A stretch of 64,000 bases of DNA from Aliamphritea spongicola (lineage in GTDB: Bacteria > Pseudomonadota > Gammaproteobacteria > Pseudomonadales > Balneatricaceae), in contig AP025283.1 of NCBI GenBank assembly GCA_024347235.1, positions 4,278,001 through 4,342,000 of the forward strand, in the 5' to 3' direction. Positions 21,475 through 32,731 of this stretch are shown here, one piece after another (the first letter of the stretch is position 1; the number at the start of each line of letters is the position of its first letter). The notes beneath the pieces were generated by a model. The model had not been told where the DNA came from and made no database searches. It was given only the letters and a program-made list of their open reading frames with translations. The position numbers were made by a program, and so were the translations under genes.

Positions 21475-23507
21475 TCATATAATATAATCAGAGCGTGACT
21501 GTAGAGTATGTATCCAGATCAAAAAACGTTCTTCTATGTCACGTATTTGAGAATTAAAATATTTATCAGCCACATACTTCACACGGGGAATACATCTGCT
21601 ACTTGTTGTGGCTCATAATAAGCAAGAACTGAAGCCATTGCTGATGTCAAATACTGAACCCCTCAAACATTAACATTCTGCTAAACTGATCTGGCTTGGA
21701 ATCAACAAATGTTTTATAAAGATTTTCAATTAACTGGAATGCTTCCGCCTCATTCTCGACCTTCCGATCTAAACAATTAATTAACAACTGATTAATTTTA
21801 CAAACATTCTGAACAAGTCTGGATTTTAGCAACTCTTTATCTAAATACTGGAGCCCGTCGTGATAAAAACATTTTTCAACAGTGGCGCTTATCAGCTTCC
21901 CTGATCAACAGGACAGGAAGTGATAGTTAGTACAGAAGGATCTCCATACTCTGTTCCATTAATTCTTGCACCATCACCTAAATTAATAACATCAAGATTA
22001 TATGCCTTAATTATTCTTTCCATTTCTAAGCGTGAAACGTTAAAAATATCATTTGTCCAAATTTCGCCACCTTTGGCAGACGCTACTCTAAACGACCCCA
22101 GCTGCTCGAACACATGATCGGCCTCATTATCCTGATCTTGAGTCCCTTCATAATAATCACTACTTTTGAATGATGCGTCTGTAAATCTGGCATACCGAAA
22201 TCTACTCCGGCTAAATATATCTTCTTAAAGCCAAGCAGAGTACAAAGTGAAACACCGAAATTTGTCACTGTAGGATTACAACCATCAGCCATTGCCAATG
22301 TATTATTCTCAAGTTTTTGTAGCGAACTAACCAGATAAATCAACCCCAAATCATTTGGTTTAAGACACTGAAAAGCCTTACCTTTATCAAATAATTCAAA
22401 GCAATCAGGATGCACAGTATTCAAGCCAAAAAATACACACCCTTTCTTATCTCTTCGTCAGTGCTACTTTTTAGCCAGTCATATGTAGCCTGAGGTCTCT
22501 CCTGTTCGATATGTATATGAGGCTTAATTCCTAATCTTTTCAACGTTCCAAAACTGGATCCACAAGATATGATTATTGCACGTTCACGATTAGCCTTAAT
22601 AAAATTAATACTTTCATCAAGAGAAGGTCCATTACCAATTATGATGACTGGAACATCAACCGTATCTTTTCGTTGCAGTAATGAAACACGGGAAACAGGG
22701 TAACCTCTATGAGTGTTTTCTATCGTATGTGAAAGCCCAACCCTTTCATCATCATAAAAGCCATAACCATAGGTGACTTTCTTCATTTGACGCTGAAAGT
22801 TATTTATAAACTGTTTCATAGCATTATTTTCATAGTGGTAATAAATATAATACTTAGAAAGATTAAAAATCCGATTTCTATAAATAATTTTTAAAGCGAT
22901 CAAAAGCTTCACTTTCTTTTTCTTCAACAACAACTTCAAGTGCACCACTTACTTTCTTAGCAATACAGCTCCAACTAACAAAATAAAGAGAAGCATATAG
23001 TGCATCAAAATTATTTTCATAAATAATAAGATTCTTTATCTCTTTTTATTAAGCAATTTTTCAAGATGTAAACCCGTGCCCATCCCACACATAATAACGA
23101 GTTGAATAGTTTTATCATCAGCAGGAAATACTTTGCTTTTTATATCAGGATATAAACCTATTATTCCTTGCATCATCTCATCGTGAACATAATCTCCTCC
23201 AATATTTTTACGAGGATCATGAAAAGATGTTCTACAAACATGAGATTTTTTAAAAAATGATCCACCTGTTTTTCGGCATAGACTTCAGGTGACTCAGGAT
23301 ATACAAAATTGCCACTCGCATTTCGAAGATTTATATCTCCGTTTTGATCAAACGCAAGAGTAATAGATTTTGGTTTATAATTTAAAAAGCCTTATACAGC
23401 GATGGATTTTGCTTACTAAAAACCTCATATTTTCAGTATACTGAAAATCTGCAGCTTTATTTTTTCTAACTGATAGGCTTTTTCTGCAGACTATCCAACT
23501 GGTCCAT
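21475..23507 (-). CDS. Motility accessory factor (Maf) flagellin nonulosonic-acid transferase
   Basis: Member of the MAF_flag10/DUF115 family, which transfers pseudaminic or legionaminic acid onto flagellin Ser/Thr in known bacteria. Core seen: VPVIIIGNGPSLDESINFIK, IISCGSSFGTLKRLGIKPH, IEQERP, LAMADGCNPTVTNFGVSLC and KKIYLAGVDFGM. The N-terminal third includes VYPESPEVYAEKQ-type sequence and VMCGMGTGLHLEKLLN, typical of Maf. The gene is very fragmented (about eight breaks, mostly A/T and C runs) and strikingly AT-rich. The repaired span begins MDQLDSLQ at 23507, 13 bp after the fliD stop, and ends RSDYII at 21475. About 680 residues. Position directly behind fliD supports flagellin as the acceptor. 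Confidence 0.88.
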
Positions 23508-23520
23508 AACATCCTAACCT

Positions 23521-25536
23521 TTAATTGTTGGAAGCAGTAAATGGTAATCGATCAACCAAACCATCTAATGAACTCGAAGTTGTTCGGAAACTAGCCAGGA
23601 TATTTTCCATAGCCGTATACTCACTGGTTAATCGCTCACGCAAGAGAGCCATTTTCCGATCAAGCTCAGCCTGATCACTTTTAATATCTTCAAGCTGATT
23701 ATTAATACTGTCTTCACGATTTTGAATAACCCCGGTGCTAGAAAGAAAGCCATCAATTAGTAAAGACATTTCGCCGGCAAATCCACGGGAGAATGTAAAA
23801 CTGACATTTCCAGTAACCCCTCCTGTACCTGTAGGTTTAACCCGTAAGGATTAGTGTCAACCTTAGGTAACAGCACACCGCCTGCGCCGAACGCCTCATC
23901 ACCGGCAATGGTGCCTGCTACATCAGTACCTTTCGTTACGGCTGAACTTGTTGATAATCCAGTAGCAGCAGTAAAGTTACCTTCAGCAGTTATGAACTTA
24001 ACTTCTGTATCTGCACCATACTGACGGGACTGAAGCTTAAGCTCACCGCCATCAATCACAACGTCAATAGCCTGACCAGCCTCTTTCAAGGTGCTGTCAT
24101 TGTTAATCAGCGATTGAAGCCCCGCCCGTAATTCTTCCTGAGAGTTATAGGTACCAGTCAGGATTAACTCCCTGACTCAGTACCATTCACGTTAACAGTA
24201 AATTTATTATTGGCACTGAGATCCGGCGGAAATGTTGTGGTCATTCCACTGCCTTGCACAAATCCCTTACTTGGCGCTGTTGCTATATTTGCCTGATAAG
24301 TACCCGCTACAGCTCTTGAACCAAAACTACCCACCTCAACAGATACCGCGCTGTTAGACGTACTTGTTGTCGTTGAAAAACAGCCGCAACCTGAGCAAAA
24401 TTGTCGTTAATCGCCCGATCAAAGTCTTCGGTATTTATCTCAAGCGTTCCGTCTAACTTAGTACGTATGCCAACGTTACTGAGCGAGTTAAAACCATCAA
24501 CTCCAGGGACTGAAGCAGAAATCATACTACGCATACGGGAGAGTAAATTTTTGCTGTCCCGTCATTTGCTAACTCACCCCGTTTAGTTTCGTTTGTTTCA
24601 CTGTCTGTAGTAGTACTGGTTAACCCTTTTAGCGTTGTATATAGAGTGTTGTAGCCTTCAATAAAGCTATTGATGGCTGTTTTGGCTGTGTCTTTATCCT
24701 CGGTAATAGAAAACGTCAGTTTATCTCCGGGACTAGCTTTATTCAGTGTCAGTGACAGACCCTGAATGACGTCGTCTATATCATTACTTGGTCGCTTAAC
24801 ATTCAGACCATTTATATTAATTGAAGCGTCTTTAGCCTGCTGTGTTTCGGTAACATTACTATGATTGCTCTCATTAAAATTCAGAAAATCCAGACTCGCA
24901 TCACTGCCTGAGATCCGTAACGCATTTTCTTCACCGGAAGGAGCTGAAATCAGCAACTGATAGGAACCATCAACCAACAATACAGAGGCTTCCACATCGG
25001 AACTGTCCGCATTAATTTTATCGGCAATCTCCTGAATGGAATCAGTAGCGGTTACTTCAATCTCAATAGCCTTTAACGCTTCGTTTTCCGCAAAACTGGA
25101 GGGATTACCTGAGGCATAGGTCCACTCACCCTGTGCAATAGTAAGCGTACCACTGACACCTGCAGCCGCATCCTTATCAGCAAAAGTCTGATTACCAACT
25201 AAAGACTGCCCCTGAGCAACTTCCAACACCTCTAACTGGTAAGTCCCCAACTGAGCATTAGCATCCAAACTGTTTGCCGTTACGATATCTGTCGTCGGCA
25301 ACGATACCGAACGGGCGTTGAAAGTGTCCGGGTTTGAAAGTGGCGTCATCAGATTCTGAAATTCTGACAAACTGCTTTTCAGCGTACCATACGCAGAAAT
25401 CTGGGCATCTAAAGTGGTTTTTACTATCCAGACGGGACTGTTGAGGTGCTTTCTGAGCATCGACCAGGCTATTTACCAAGCTGGTTGTATCGATTCCTGA
25501 ACCGGCTCCCAGCGTGTTAACAATATTTGTAGCCAT
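23521..25536 (-). CDS. fliD: Flagellar filament capping protein FliD
   Basis: Secreted protein that forms the cap at the filament tip and helps flagellin fold. The N-terminus MATNIVNTLGAGSGIDTTSL is diagnostic, followed by ISAYGTLKSSLSEFQNLMTP, VEVLEVAQGQ-type D0/D1 sequence and the flagellin-hook IN-like element GDKLTFSITEDKDTAKTAIN. The C-terminus has the coiled-coil INNQLEDIKSDQAELDRKMA and a tail matching FliD (LTSEYTAMENILASF). At least five breaks (near 25445, 24530, 24385, 24170 and 23790). About 672 residues, longer than the ~470 of many homologues. The next gene, Maf, starts 13 bp after its stop. Confidence 0.95.
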
Positions 25537-25639
25537 AGTAAATCCCTCTGATTCAGACGCATAGCTTAGTTGTGACGGAATGGCCTGATATTCTACAGCA
25601 AAACAACACTAACAGAGCCATTCTATAGATTGATTAATA

Positions 25640-26019
25640 TCAGGCCTTATCGTTAAAGATCAGCCCCATGGCTGCCTCAAGGTGTTTAGCTAGTTCAACG
25701 GCTTCTTCAGAAGGATACTGCCTGATCACTTCCTGGGTTTCACTGTCCAGTACTTTGATAATGGTATCGTTACTTTCTTCATCAACAGAAAACGCCAGGT
25801 TCCGCTGCTTAGTGTTCATGAATTCGTTAAGACGGTCTGCTAGCGCAGACGCTTCTTCGTTGGTTAGTTTTGCTGTGGCGCTTCCTGCGCGACAGCTTCA
25901 GCAGGCTGCTGAACAACTGAATCAGTTACCGGTTGCTGTGTTTGGGTTTGTTGTGTTTGCTGCAGTGGCTGTCCAGCTGCACTTGCAGCATTACCAGCAT
26001 TAATTGATTCCACTGACAT
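25640..26019 (-). CDS. flaG: Flagellar protein FlaG
   Basis: Small cytoplasmic protein between fliC and fliD in polar flagella; in other species its loss changes filament length. It starts MSVESINAGNAASAAG at 26019 with a strong GGAGGTGAG ribosome site. A Gln/Ala-rich N-terminal half (PLQQTQQTQTQQPV) is followed by the conserved FlaG domain, with NLAFSVDEESNDTIIKVLDS and EVIRQYPSEEAVELAKHL. One break near 25870 is repaired by one base in the AAAAC run, giving 126 residues ending IFNDKA. No uninterrupted reading frame shows the whole gene. Confidence 0.9.
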
Positions 26020-26037
26020 AATCTCACCTCCAAAACA

Positions 26038-26064
26038 AAAACCCCCGATGGCACGAGGGGTTTT
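26038..26064 (-). terminator. Terminator/attenuator between fliC and flaG
   Basis: Stem AAAACCCC against GGGG(G)TTTT with a ~10-nt loop, followed on the minus strand by TTTTTGTTTT. It lies after the fliC stop and before the flaG ribosome site, so it would separate abundant flagellin mRNA from low-level flaG-fliD read-through. Confidence 0.75.
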
Positions 26065-26089
26065 ATCGGTTAACGTAGAGCGTTACCTA

Positions 26090-27865
26090 TTACTGTAGTA
26101 AAGACAGTACCTGCTGTGGCGCAGCGTTCGCCTGTGCCAGCATTGCAGAACCTGCCTGCTGCAGTACCTGCGCACGACTCAGGTTTGCAGATTCAGCTGC
26201 GAAGTCTGCATCTTCGATACGTGACCGCGCAGCGGATACGTTTTCAGATACGTTTGACAGGTTATTAACTGTGAAATCCAGTCGGTTATTTACCGCACCC
26301 AGATCACCACGTGTTGAGTTAATCTGCTCCAGAGCCTTATCAATTACACCAATAGCCTTCTGAGCACCATCAACAGTCGAAATATCAAGAGATGCAACGC
26401 TACCAGCTCCTTCAAGTGCATTACGTTCCTGAAGCGCAGTCAGAGCCAGAACGTTCGCAGTGTTTGCTGTTTCTGCATATTCAATTGAAATTTCTTCCTG
26501 AGCTGAAGATCGCAGGGCGATACCTGTTGATGTAGTATATGCAACTACACCTGTCTGATCAGAAGCTTCGTTAATAGCTTTAACTGTATTCGCCTGAGTT
26601 TCCGCAATACCTGTACCACCAGTAATTGCACCAATTTCAACACCGTTAATTTCGATATCGCCAGCATTGATTGTTGTGCCGCTCAAGTCAGCAGTACCGG
26701 TCAAAGAACCAGACAACAGGTTACCGTTATCATCGTGTAAATCCACACCCAATGCTAATGCCGCTGCAGCCGCACCTGAGTTAGAAGCCTCAATTTTCAC
26801 ACCGCGCTGATCTGTACTGGTATCTTCAAACACCAGGGAGAAGTTAGCTGTTTCACCTGCAGTTACAACACCAGCTGCATCATCGCCCTGAGTAGTATCA
26901 CCGTTCACTGCGATAGAATTAATATCATCACCAACAATCTGCAGTTTGCCTTCATCATTAATAGATGCTTGCAAATCACCACCTGCTGCGTTGATCTTAT
27001 CAACAACTTCATTAAGGCTGCTTGTATCTGTAATTTCCAGAGTTTGTGAAGTGTTGCCGAAGTTATCAGTTACAGTAATAGTTAGCTTATCTGTACCTCC
27101 AAGAAGTACCCCGTCACCAACACCAGAAGCAGTCCATTCAACAGTGGTCGATGCCTTCGCACCAAAGCCATCAAGATCAGCATTCATTATGCTAAGCGCC
27201 TCATCAACTGAGGCTGCACCAGAAAGAGAACTGATTGTCTGATCATTGATAGAAAACACAGCATTAGCGTTACCTGCACCAGTACCAGAGCCAATTAACT
27301 GCAAATCTGCCAGACCGTTTGCTACAGCTTCACCGGTAATGTCACCTGAAGAACCACCCAGAGCTTTAGCGTTAGTTGCTCCGATTTCAAGCGCAATTGT
27401 TTCATTAGCGTCTGCACCTACCTGCAAGCTTACTTCGCCCAGGCTGCCATCCAGAATCTGAAGTCCGTTGAACTTGGTGGTCTCAGAAATACGGTCAATT
27501 TCAGAGATCAACTGCTGAACTTCTGCGTTCAGAGTTGAACGGTTGCCGGAATCGTACGTGCCGTTCGCAGACTGGATTGACAGTTCACGCATCCGCTGCA
27601 GAATGTTAGTCGTTTCATCCAGCGCACCTTCAGCCGTCTGAATCATTGACACACCGTCGTTAGCGTTACGAACCGCCTGGTTCAGACCGTTGATCTGAGA
27701 CGTCATACGGTTAGAGATCGCCAGACCCGCAGCATCATCTGCTGCTGAGTTGATACGCTTACCACTGGATAAACGCTCACGCGCCTCGTTTTGCTCCATT
27801 TGCGCACTATTCAGGTTACGCTGAGCATTCAGTGACTGAATATTGGAATTAATTACTAATGCCAT
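26090..27865 (-). CDS. fliC: Flagellin FliC
   Basis: Major filament subunit, intact at 591 residues. The conserved N-terminal D0/D1 begins [19 protein letters not shown] and includes [19 protein letters not shown]. The C-terminal D1/D0 ends in [20 protein letters not shown] and VLSLLQ. The middle (residues ~170-480) is a large variable region with a flagellin-IN type motif ([20 protein letters not shown]) and many Ser/Thr. It is likely surface-exposed and the probable acceptor of the nonulosonate (inference). It has a sigma-28-type promoter ~107 nt upstream and a GGAG ribosome site. Only one flagellin gene is seen in the window. Confidence 0.98.
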   Translation of the reverse strand: MALVINSNIQSLNAQRNLNSAQMEQNEARERLSSGKRINSAADDAAGLAISNRMTSQINGLNQAVRNANDGVSMIQTAEGALDETTNILQRMRELSIQSANGTYDSGNRSTLNAEVQQLISEIDRISETTKFNGLQILDGSLGEVSLQVGADANETIALEIGATNAKALGGSSGDITGEAVANGLADLQLIGSGTGAGNANAVFSINDQTISSLSGAASVDEALSIMNADLDGFGAKASTTVEWTASGVGDGVLLGGTDKLTITVTDNFGNTSQTLEITDTSSLNEVVDKINAAGGDLQASINDEGKLQIVGDDINSIAVNGDTTQGDDAAGVVTAGETANFSLVFEDTSTDQRGVKIEASNSGAAAAALALGVDLHDDNGNLLSGSLTGTADLSGTTINAGDIEINGVEIGAITGGTGIAETQANTVKAINEASDQTGVVAYTTSTGIALRSSAQEEISIEYAETANTANVLALTALQERNALEGAGSVASLDISTVDGAQKAIGVIDKALEQINSTRGDLGAVNNRLDFTVNNLSNVSENVSAARSRIEDADFAAESANLSRAQVLQQAGSAMLAQANAAPQQVLSLLQ

Positions 27866-27971
27866 GAGACCTTCTCCTCATATCAACCAAGTCTGACTGG
27901 TTGTTTATTTGTCCAGTTTGAATCCCATTCATCCGTGTAAATTTATGAATACGATTCCAGTATGCTTTAAG

Positions 27972-27998
27972 TTATCGACCACCGGTCGCATTACTTGA
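27972..27998 (-). promoter_or_regulatory. Sigma-28 (FliA) promoter for fliC
   Basis: The minus strand reads TCAAGTAA, 11 nt, then GTCGATAA. It differs from TAAAGTTT-N11-GCCGATAA at few positions and has exact spacing. The implied leader before fliC is ~100 nt; the remaining 27866-28165 gap shows no other gene. Confidence 0.8.
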
Positions 27999-28165
27999 AA
28001 TTTTTTTAACTTATTTTTCAGTGGCTTTTTTACACGTTAAATATGCTGTTAAAGCCTTAATATTACTGACTATAAGCTCGCTTCAGGTGTACTATATCGG
28101 TCGTTATCCGACAGACTTTAATGACTTCTGCATTATTTTTCTGAATAAAAATACGGGGGCATAAA

Positions 28166-28479
28166 ATGATCAGCACACTCCAACACATCCTGCAGTTGTC
28201 AGAACAGATTTTGCAGGCCGCTGAAGCACAAGACTGGCAAAAGTAGAAACCCTGCAACAGGAAAGAGAACAGGCCAGCAAGCAGGCAGTATCCGGCGACA
28301 TTCCTCAGGATAAAGACACATCTTTACAGGCTGACGCGTTAATTACGCAAATTAAACAGCTGGATGAAAAATCACTGATGCTGATTGAAGGAAACAAACA
28401 GAAAGTGGGTCAGGAAAAGCTGCGCTCCAACAAACGGAACAAAATGGCTCAGGCTTATATCAACCAACCCAAATTCTGA
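28166..28479 (+). CDS. Small FliT-like flagellar protein
   Basis: Divergent from fliC. The frame opens MISTLQHILQLSEQILQAA at 28166. One G added to ACTGGCAAAAG near 28240 gives DWAKVETLQQEREQASKQAV and continues to the TGA at 28477-28479, about 104 residues. The protein is Gln/Lys/Glu-rich, predicted helical, with the LQQERE pattern and length of FliT-type export chaperones, and it ends YINQPKF. The assignment rests on size, helical composition and location, not on a strong motif. It is followed by a perfect-stem terminator shared with flgL. Confidence 0.55.
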
Positions 28480-28497
28480 AGCCACATGCAGAACGAC

Positions 28498-28531
28498 GAA
28501 GCAGGCAGAAGATCGCTCTTCTGCCTGCTTC
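28498..28531. terminator. Bidirectional terminator between the FliT-like gene and flgL
   Basis: Perfect 14-bp stem GAAGCAGGCAGAAG/CTTCTGCCTGCTTC with a 6-nt loop between two convergent stops. Confidence 0.85.
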
Positions 28532-28551
28532 ATTATCAGTACAAAACACTA

Positions 28552-29849
28552 TTAGTTTAAATAGTTAAACAGCGATAACGAACTCACCCGCCCAAAGGTT
28601 GCCTGAGCAGCCTGCAAGGTAGTTTGCTCCAGCGTAAACTCACTGATAACCCTGGACAGATCAGCATCCTCAATGGTTGATATAGCGCTTTCGGTAAACA
28701 GCTTAAAATCCTGATTGGATGAAGTGACGTTTTCCAACGTACTTAAACGCGACCCCACAACTGTTTGGAATTCTGTTGTGTTCTCAGCCGACATTTTAAA
28801 CTGCTCCAGCGCCCGGGCTACCGCTTCATCCCGCTCTGTACGCATCTGATCATTTTCAATCGGCTTTTCGAGCACGTCTGCAAGTGCGGAAGCAGCATCC
28901 AGTACATTCATTTTCTCAGGGGTCACTGAGATTTTGATTTCGTTCGCGCTAGCAATATCGGCCGGCTCATGAAGCTCCATGCTCAGACCATGAATATTAA
29001 TCTGAGCCGGAGTCACTGCGAGATCACCGACTGGAATATTCTCTATGTTATTGCCGCCGCTGTCTTTAAGCGGTTGACCGGAGCTATCAAATACAGAGTA
29101 TTCAAAGTTATCCGGTGTGGGCTCAGTCACTCTGATCGTTAATTCACCTAACCCTTTAGTTGCTTCTTTAAAGGAATTCTCAGCCGCCACAGTTGCGAAT
29201 TCCGAGTTACGAACAAAAGGCTCAACCGGCGGTGACTGCTGCGCCGCATTGAAAACAGCCTGCCCAGTCATTTCAATTTGCAACGGCCCCTCAATTGATT
29301 CAAACAGAGCCTCTCCGGAATCATTGGAAGGTACAAACAGATCAGAGCCCACCTGAATCAGCCTTTGGCCATCATCGCCAACGTATTCATAGCTACCATC
29401 CCCTGCTTCACATAAGGAGCTTCGCCACCTTTATTACCCGCGAATAAATATTCACCCTGAGCATCCTGGGTGTTCATCAGACCAGCAACGTATTCAACCA
29501 ACTGATCCAGCTCCTGAGCAATTGTCGCCCGGTCAGCATCATTAATGGTGTCACTACCGGCACTGATGGTCAGTTCCCGCATACGGTCTGTGGCAATATT
29601 AATAGAGTCCAGAATCGAGTCTTCCTGCTCCAGACGACGCTTCGTTACATTAATATTGTCATCGTATTTATTGTACTGAGAAAGCTCCCGCTCAAGTTTC
29701 ACCAGTTGAGCAGCCCCAACAGGATCGTCCGACGGATTGCGCAGCCGCTTACCGGTGGATATCTGCTCCTGCAAATCCGCGATGTTCGACTGGGAACGCT
29801 GCATGTTATCGATTGAACTCAAAAACTGTTGCTGTGTTGAAATTCTCAT
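28552..29849 (-). CDS. flgL: Hook-filament junction protein FlgL
   Basis: HAP3, linking hook and filament. The N-terminus MRISTQQQFLSSIDNMQRSQ and EQISTGKRLRNPSDDPVGAA are typical; the C-terminus ends ATFGRVSSLSLFNYLN. One break near 29395: the minus strand has CAGGGGATGG, and one more G gives KQGDGSYEYVGDDGQRLIQV. Repaired length is 432 residues, normal for FlgL. It follows flgK by 52 bp in the same operon. Confidence 0.95.
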
Positions 29850-29901
29850 GACCTGGTTACCTTTTACTCAAACAGCCGAAAGTAATGTCTGCGACTGCGC
29901 G

Positions 29902-32643
29902 TTATACCGCCTGAAGCAGACTGTCAAAAATAGACTGTGACACCCGGATTAGCTGAGCAGTTGCCTGATACGCCTGCTGGAACTGCACCAGTTTAGCCGC
30001 TTCTTCATCCAGGTTTACACCACTCACACTCGCCTTGGTATTCGCGGTTGTATCCATCACCGCTTTACTGGCATCCGTTGTGATTTTGGCTGTTGCTGTT
30101 GTCGTTCCGACCCGTTCAACCAGGCTGCCATACAGATCCTGATAATCAGAACCGCCAACCACTTTGGTATTTTGCAGGTTAGAAATTTTTAACGCGTTAC
30201 GGTTATCTGAGATACCGTCTTTATTGAACTCAAAACTGAAACGGTCACCAGACGATGGCTGATTCGCGATCGTAATGTCGTAACCGTTCAGGATGATCAC
30301 CTCTCCCGATGTGAACGCCTGATTGACCAGCGGGCCGTTACCCACATCCAGAGGAACCGGATTAGTCGGCTCAGTCATGTCATACACGGTATAACGGATG
30401 GGGTCGGCATTATCGAATACGATCTCAACCGGTGGTTTAAGCTCACCGTCTACCGCAAAGGCAGATGAGCTGGTATCCGTAATATCAACGGTTGCGACAC
30501 CGGTTCCCTGGTTACTGTCTGCCGGTGATACACGAACAGGAGACGCCAATGCCAGTTGATCACCGTCCTGAATAACCCTTTTCAGGTCTTCCGCACCGGT
30601 ACGTACCGCATTGATCGAGTACCGATCACCTTCAACAAAGGTTCCGTCAGCTTTCAGGGTTACTTTGATGCCGTCCACCTGAAAAGATAACGTGCCATTA
30701 TTCGGATCCAGGTAATATTCACCTTCGCTAACATCCGCAACCCCTGAGCCACATTGCCCACGGTAGACGCCACATTGTTTGTCGTATCGATCATGTTAAC
30801 GCTGGCGCCGCCAAGCAGTGTACTGCCGGCACCCGCCGAAGAAGCAATGCTCAGCGTCTCAACAGTTTTATCAACCGTCGCCGTCGAATCATCCAGATAC
30901 CCTGAAGCAACCGCCTTAACCTGAGCCGCATTGTTTGCGGTTAAAGTTGTACCGGCCCCTGAGTTGTGTCATTGGTATACTGTTTAACAGTCATAACATC
31001 AGCATCAGCATTATCGGTAAACTCAACGCTGATATTGCCACCGGTGGAGTCGGTAATCTTTACGTCTGAACCGTCCATTTCGATGCTGATATTCGACATA
31101 TCATGCCCGGCACTTTCCAGCCCTGCCAGCGCCACATCCAACGCTGCTTTACTGTTTACCGCACCGGTGCCGCCAGTCGGCAAGGTAATCGTCATGGTGC
31201 GGGCTATACCGTCGTTATCCAGTACCTCAACCGTATACTCAGCACCGTTTGCACCGGCCTCAGTGATATCGGTAATCCCTACCGCCGTCGTTGCACTTAC
31301 GCCTGATACACCGGCCGTGCCATTCAGAGCATCTGCTACTCCTTTGGCAGAATCAACGCCGGGAACCGCAGTCGCCACACCATTCAGCGTGACTGTTAAT
31401 GTTTCCGCAGGCGCGGTAACCGCACTGTTGCCCGCAGTAATGCCAGCAACGGTACCAATGGCGTTAGCTTCGACAGTCCGGTCATCCGTCGACGGGGTTA
31501 GCTGATCAATGTCGATTACTTTGCCATCTTCCTCACGGACCAGTCTTATCTGCCCTTCACCGCCATAGGTTAGTTCATAACCGGATGCCTGCAGCAAGCT
31601 CACATCTTCAATAGAGACTGTTGATGAAGCCAGTGCTGAGCGGTTAGCGACATGGGATTCCAGGCGGTTCGCCTGGGCAGATGAAGAATTCACATCGCTG
31701 AAAATATCGCCGCCATAGTTATTATTGGCATCGATACCTGAACGGTGTTGCTCGTTCATTGTTTCAGCCAGGGCAATGGCCATCCTGCCCAGTTCGTCAC
31801 GAGCATCATTCAGTGACTCATCCCGGTAATCAATACACCGCCCAATTTTCCGCCACTAAGCTGATCGGTCACTTCCGTCGTGTTACCGGCAATCACAAGC
31901 TTCACTGACCGCTCCGTCGGCACCGCATCACCGGGTGTGCTGATCAGTTGATTGGCGGTAGCGCCGACAACCAGTGGCTGACCATTGGCCAGGAATACGC
32001 TGTAATTCTTATTACCTTCTTCCAGCACATTGATAGAAACCAGCTCAGAGAGTTCGTTGACGACCTGGTCACGCTGATCTTCAAGTTCATTAGTCGGCTT
32101 ATTTGCGGCAACAGCAATATTAATCTTGTCGTTGAGATCGGCAATATTTTCACTCAGCGTCGATATCTGGCTGGTGTAATCGTCGATCATGGTATTCACG
32201 TTGGCTTCCTGAATACGCAGATTGGCATCCAGATTATTAAACCGCTGTACCAACGCCTCTGTTTCCGCGATAAACAATTCACGGTTAGGATCTGAAACCG
32301 GATCATCCACAACGTTTTGCAAAGAGCTGAAATATTTATCCATGGCATCTGAAACACTGGTGGTTTGCTGTGCCAGCAGATCGTCCAGCTGAGCTGTCAG
32401 GGTCGAGAATGTTGAAGACTGATTATAACTGGACAGGTCACTCCACAACTGCCGGGTCAGCAAGTCATCAGCCAGACGGTCAATACTGCTTACTTCGACG
32501 CCGCCAAGAGCTGGCAAGCTGTCAAAGTTAACGCGCTGACGGGTATAGCCGTCCGTATTAACGTTGCTGATATTTTGCCCGGTGGTTGCCAGAGCATTCT
32601 GATTGGCAATTAATCCTTGTTTACCAATGTTTAATAAATTCAT
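29902..32643 (-). CDS. flgK: Hook-filament junction protein FlgK
   Basis: HAP1. N-terminal MNLLNIGKQGLIANQNALAT, TTGQNISNVNTDGYTRQRVN, and C-terminal LVQFQQAYQATAQLIRVSQS are diagnostic. The repaired length is ~914 residues, much longer than the 550-680 usual in relatives. The extra sequence lies in the middle (31000-31500) and contains hook/filament IN-like segments rich in Thr, Gly and Val. Breaks near 31800, 30950 and 30700. It has its own sigma-28-type promoter overlapping the end of flgJ. Confidence 0.95.
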
Positions 32644-32704
32644 CTAAAACTCCTCGCCAGGGAAAAGCGCTACCGCTCCGGCTGCGCATCTGACTCAAAC
32701 CGGG

Positions 32705-32731
32705 TTATCGGCCAATCGTTAACTTTCTTTG
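32705..32731 (-). promoter_or_regulatory. Sigma-28 (FliA) promoter for flgKL
   Basis: The minus strand reads CAAAGAAA, 11 nt, then a perfect GCCGATAA, ~62 nt upstream of flgK. It overlaps the last codons of flgJ. Confidence 0.85.

Noticed and set aside
28063..28257. 64-codon minus-strand frame upstream of fliC
   Set aside because: It overlaps the FliT-like gene on the other strand, is Cys-rich and has no ribosome site that I trust.
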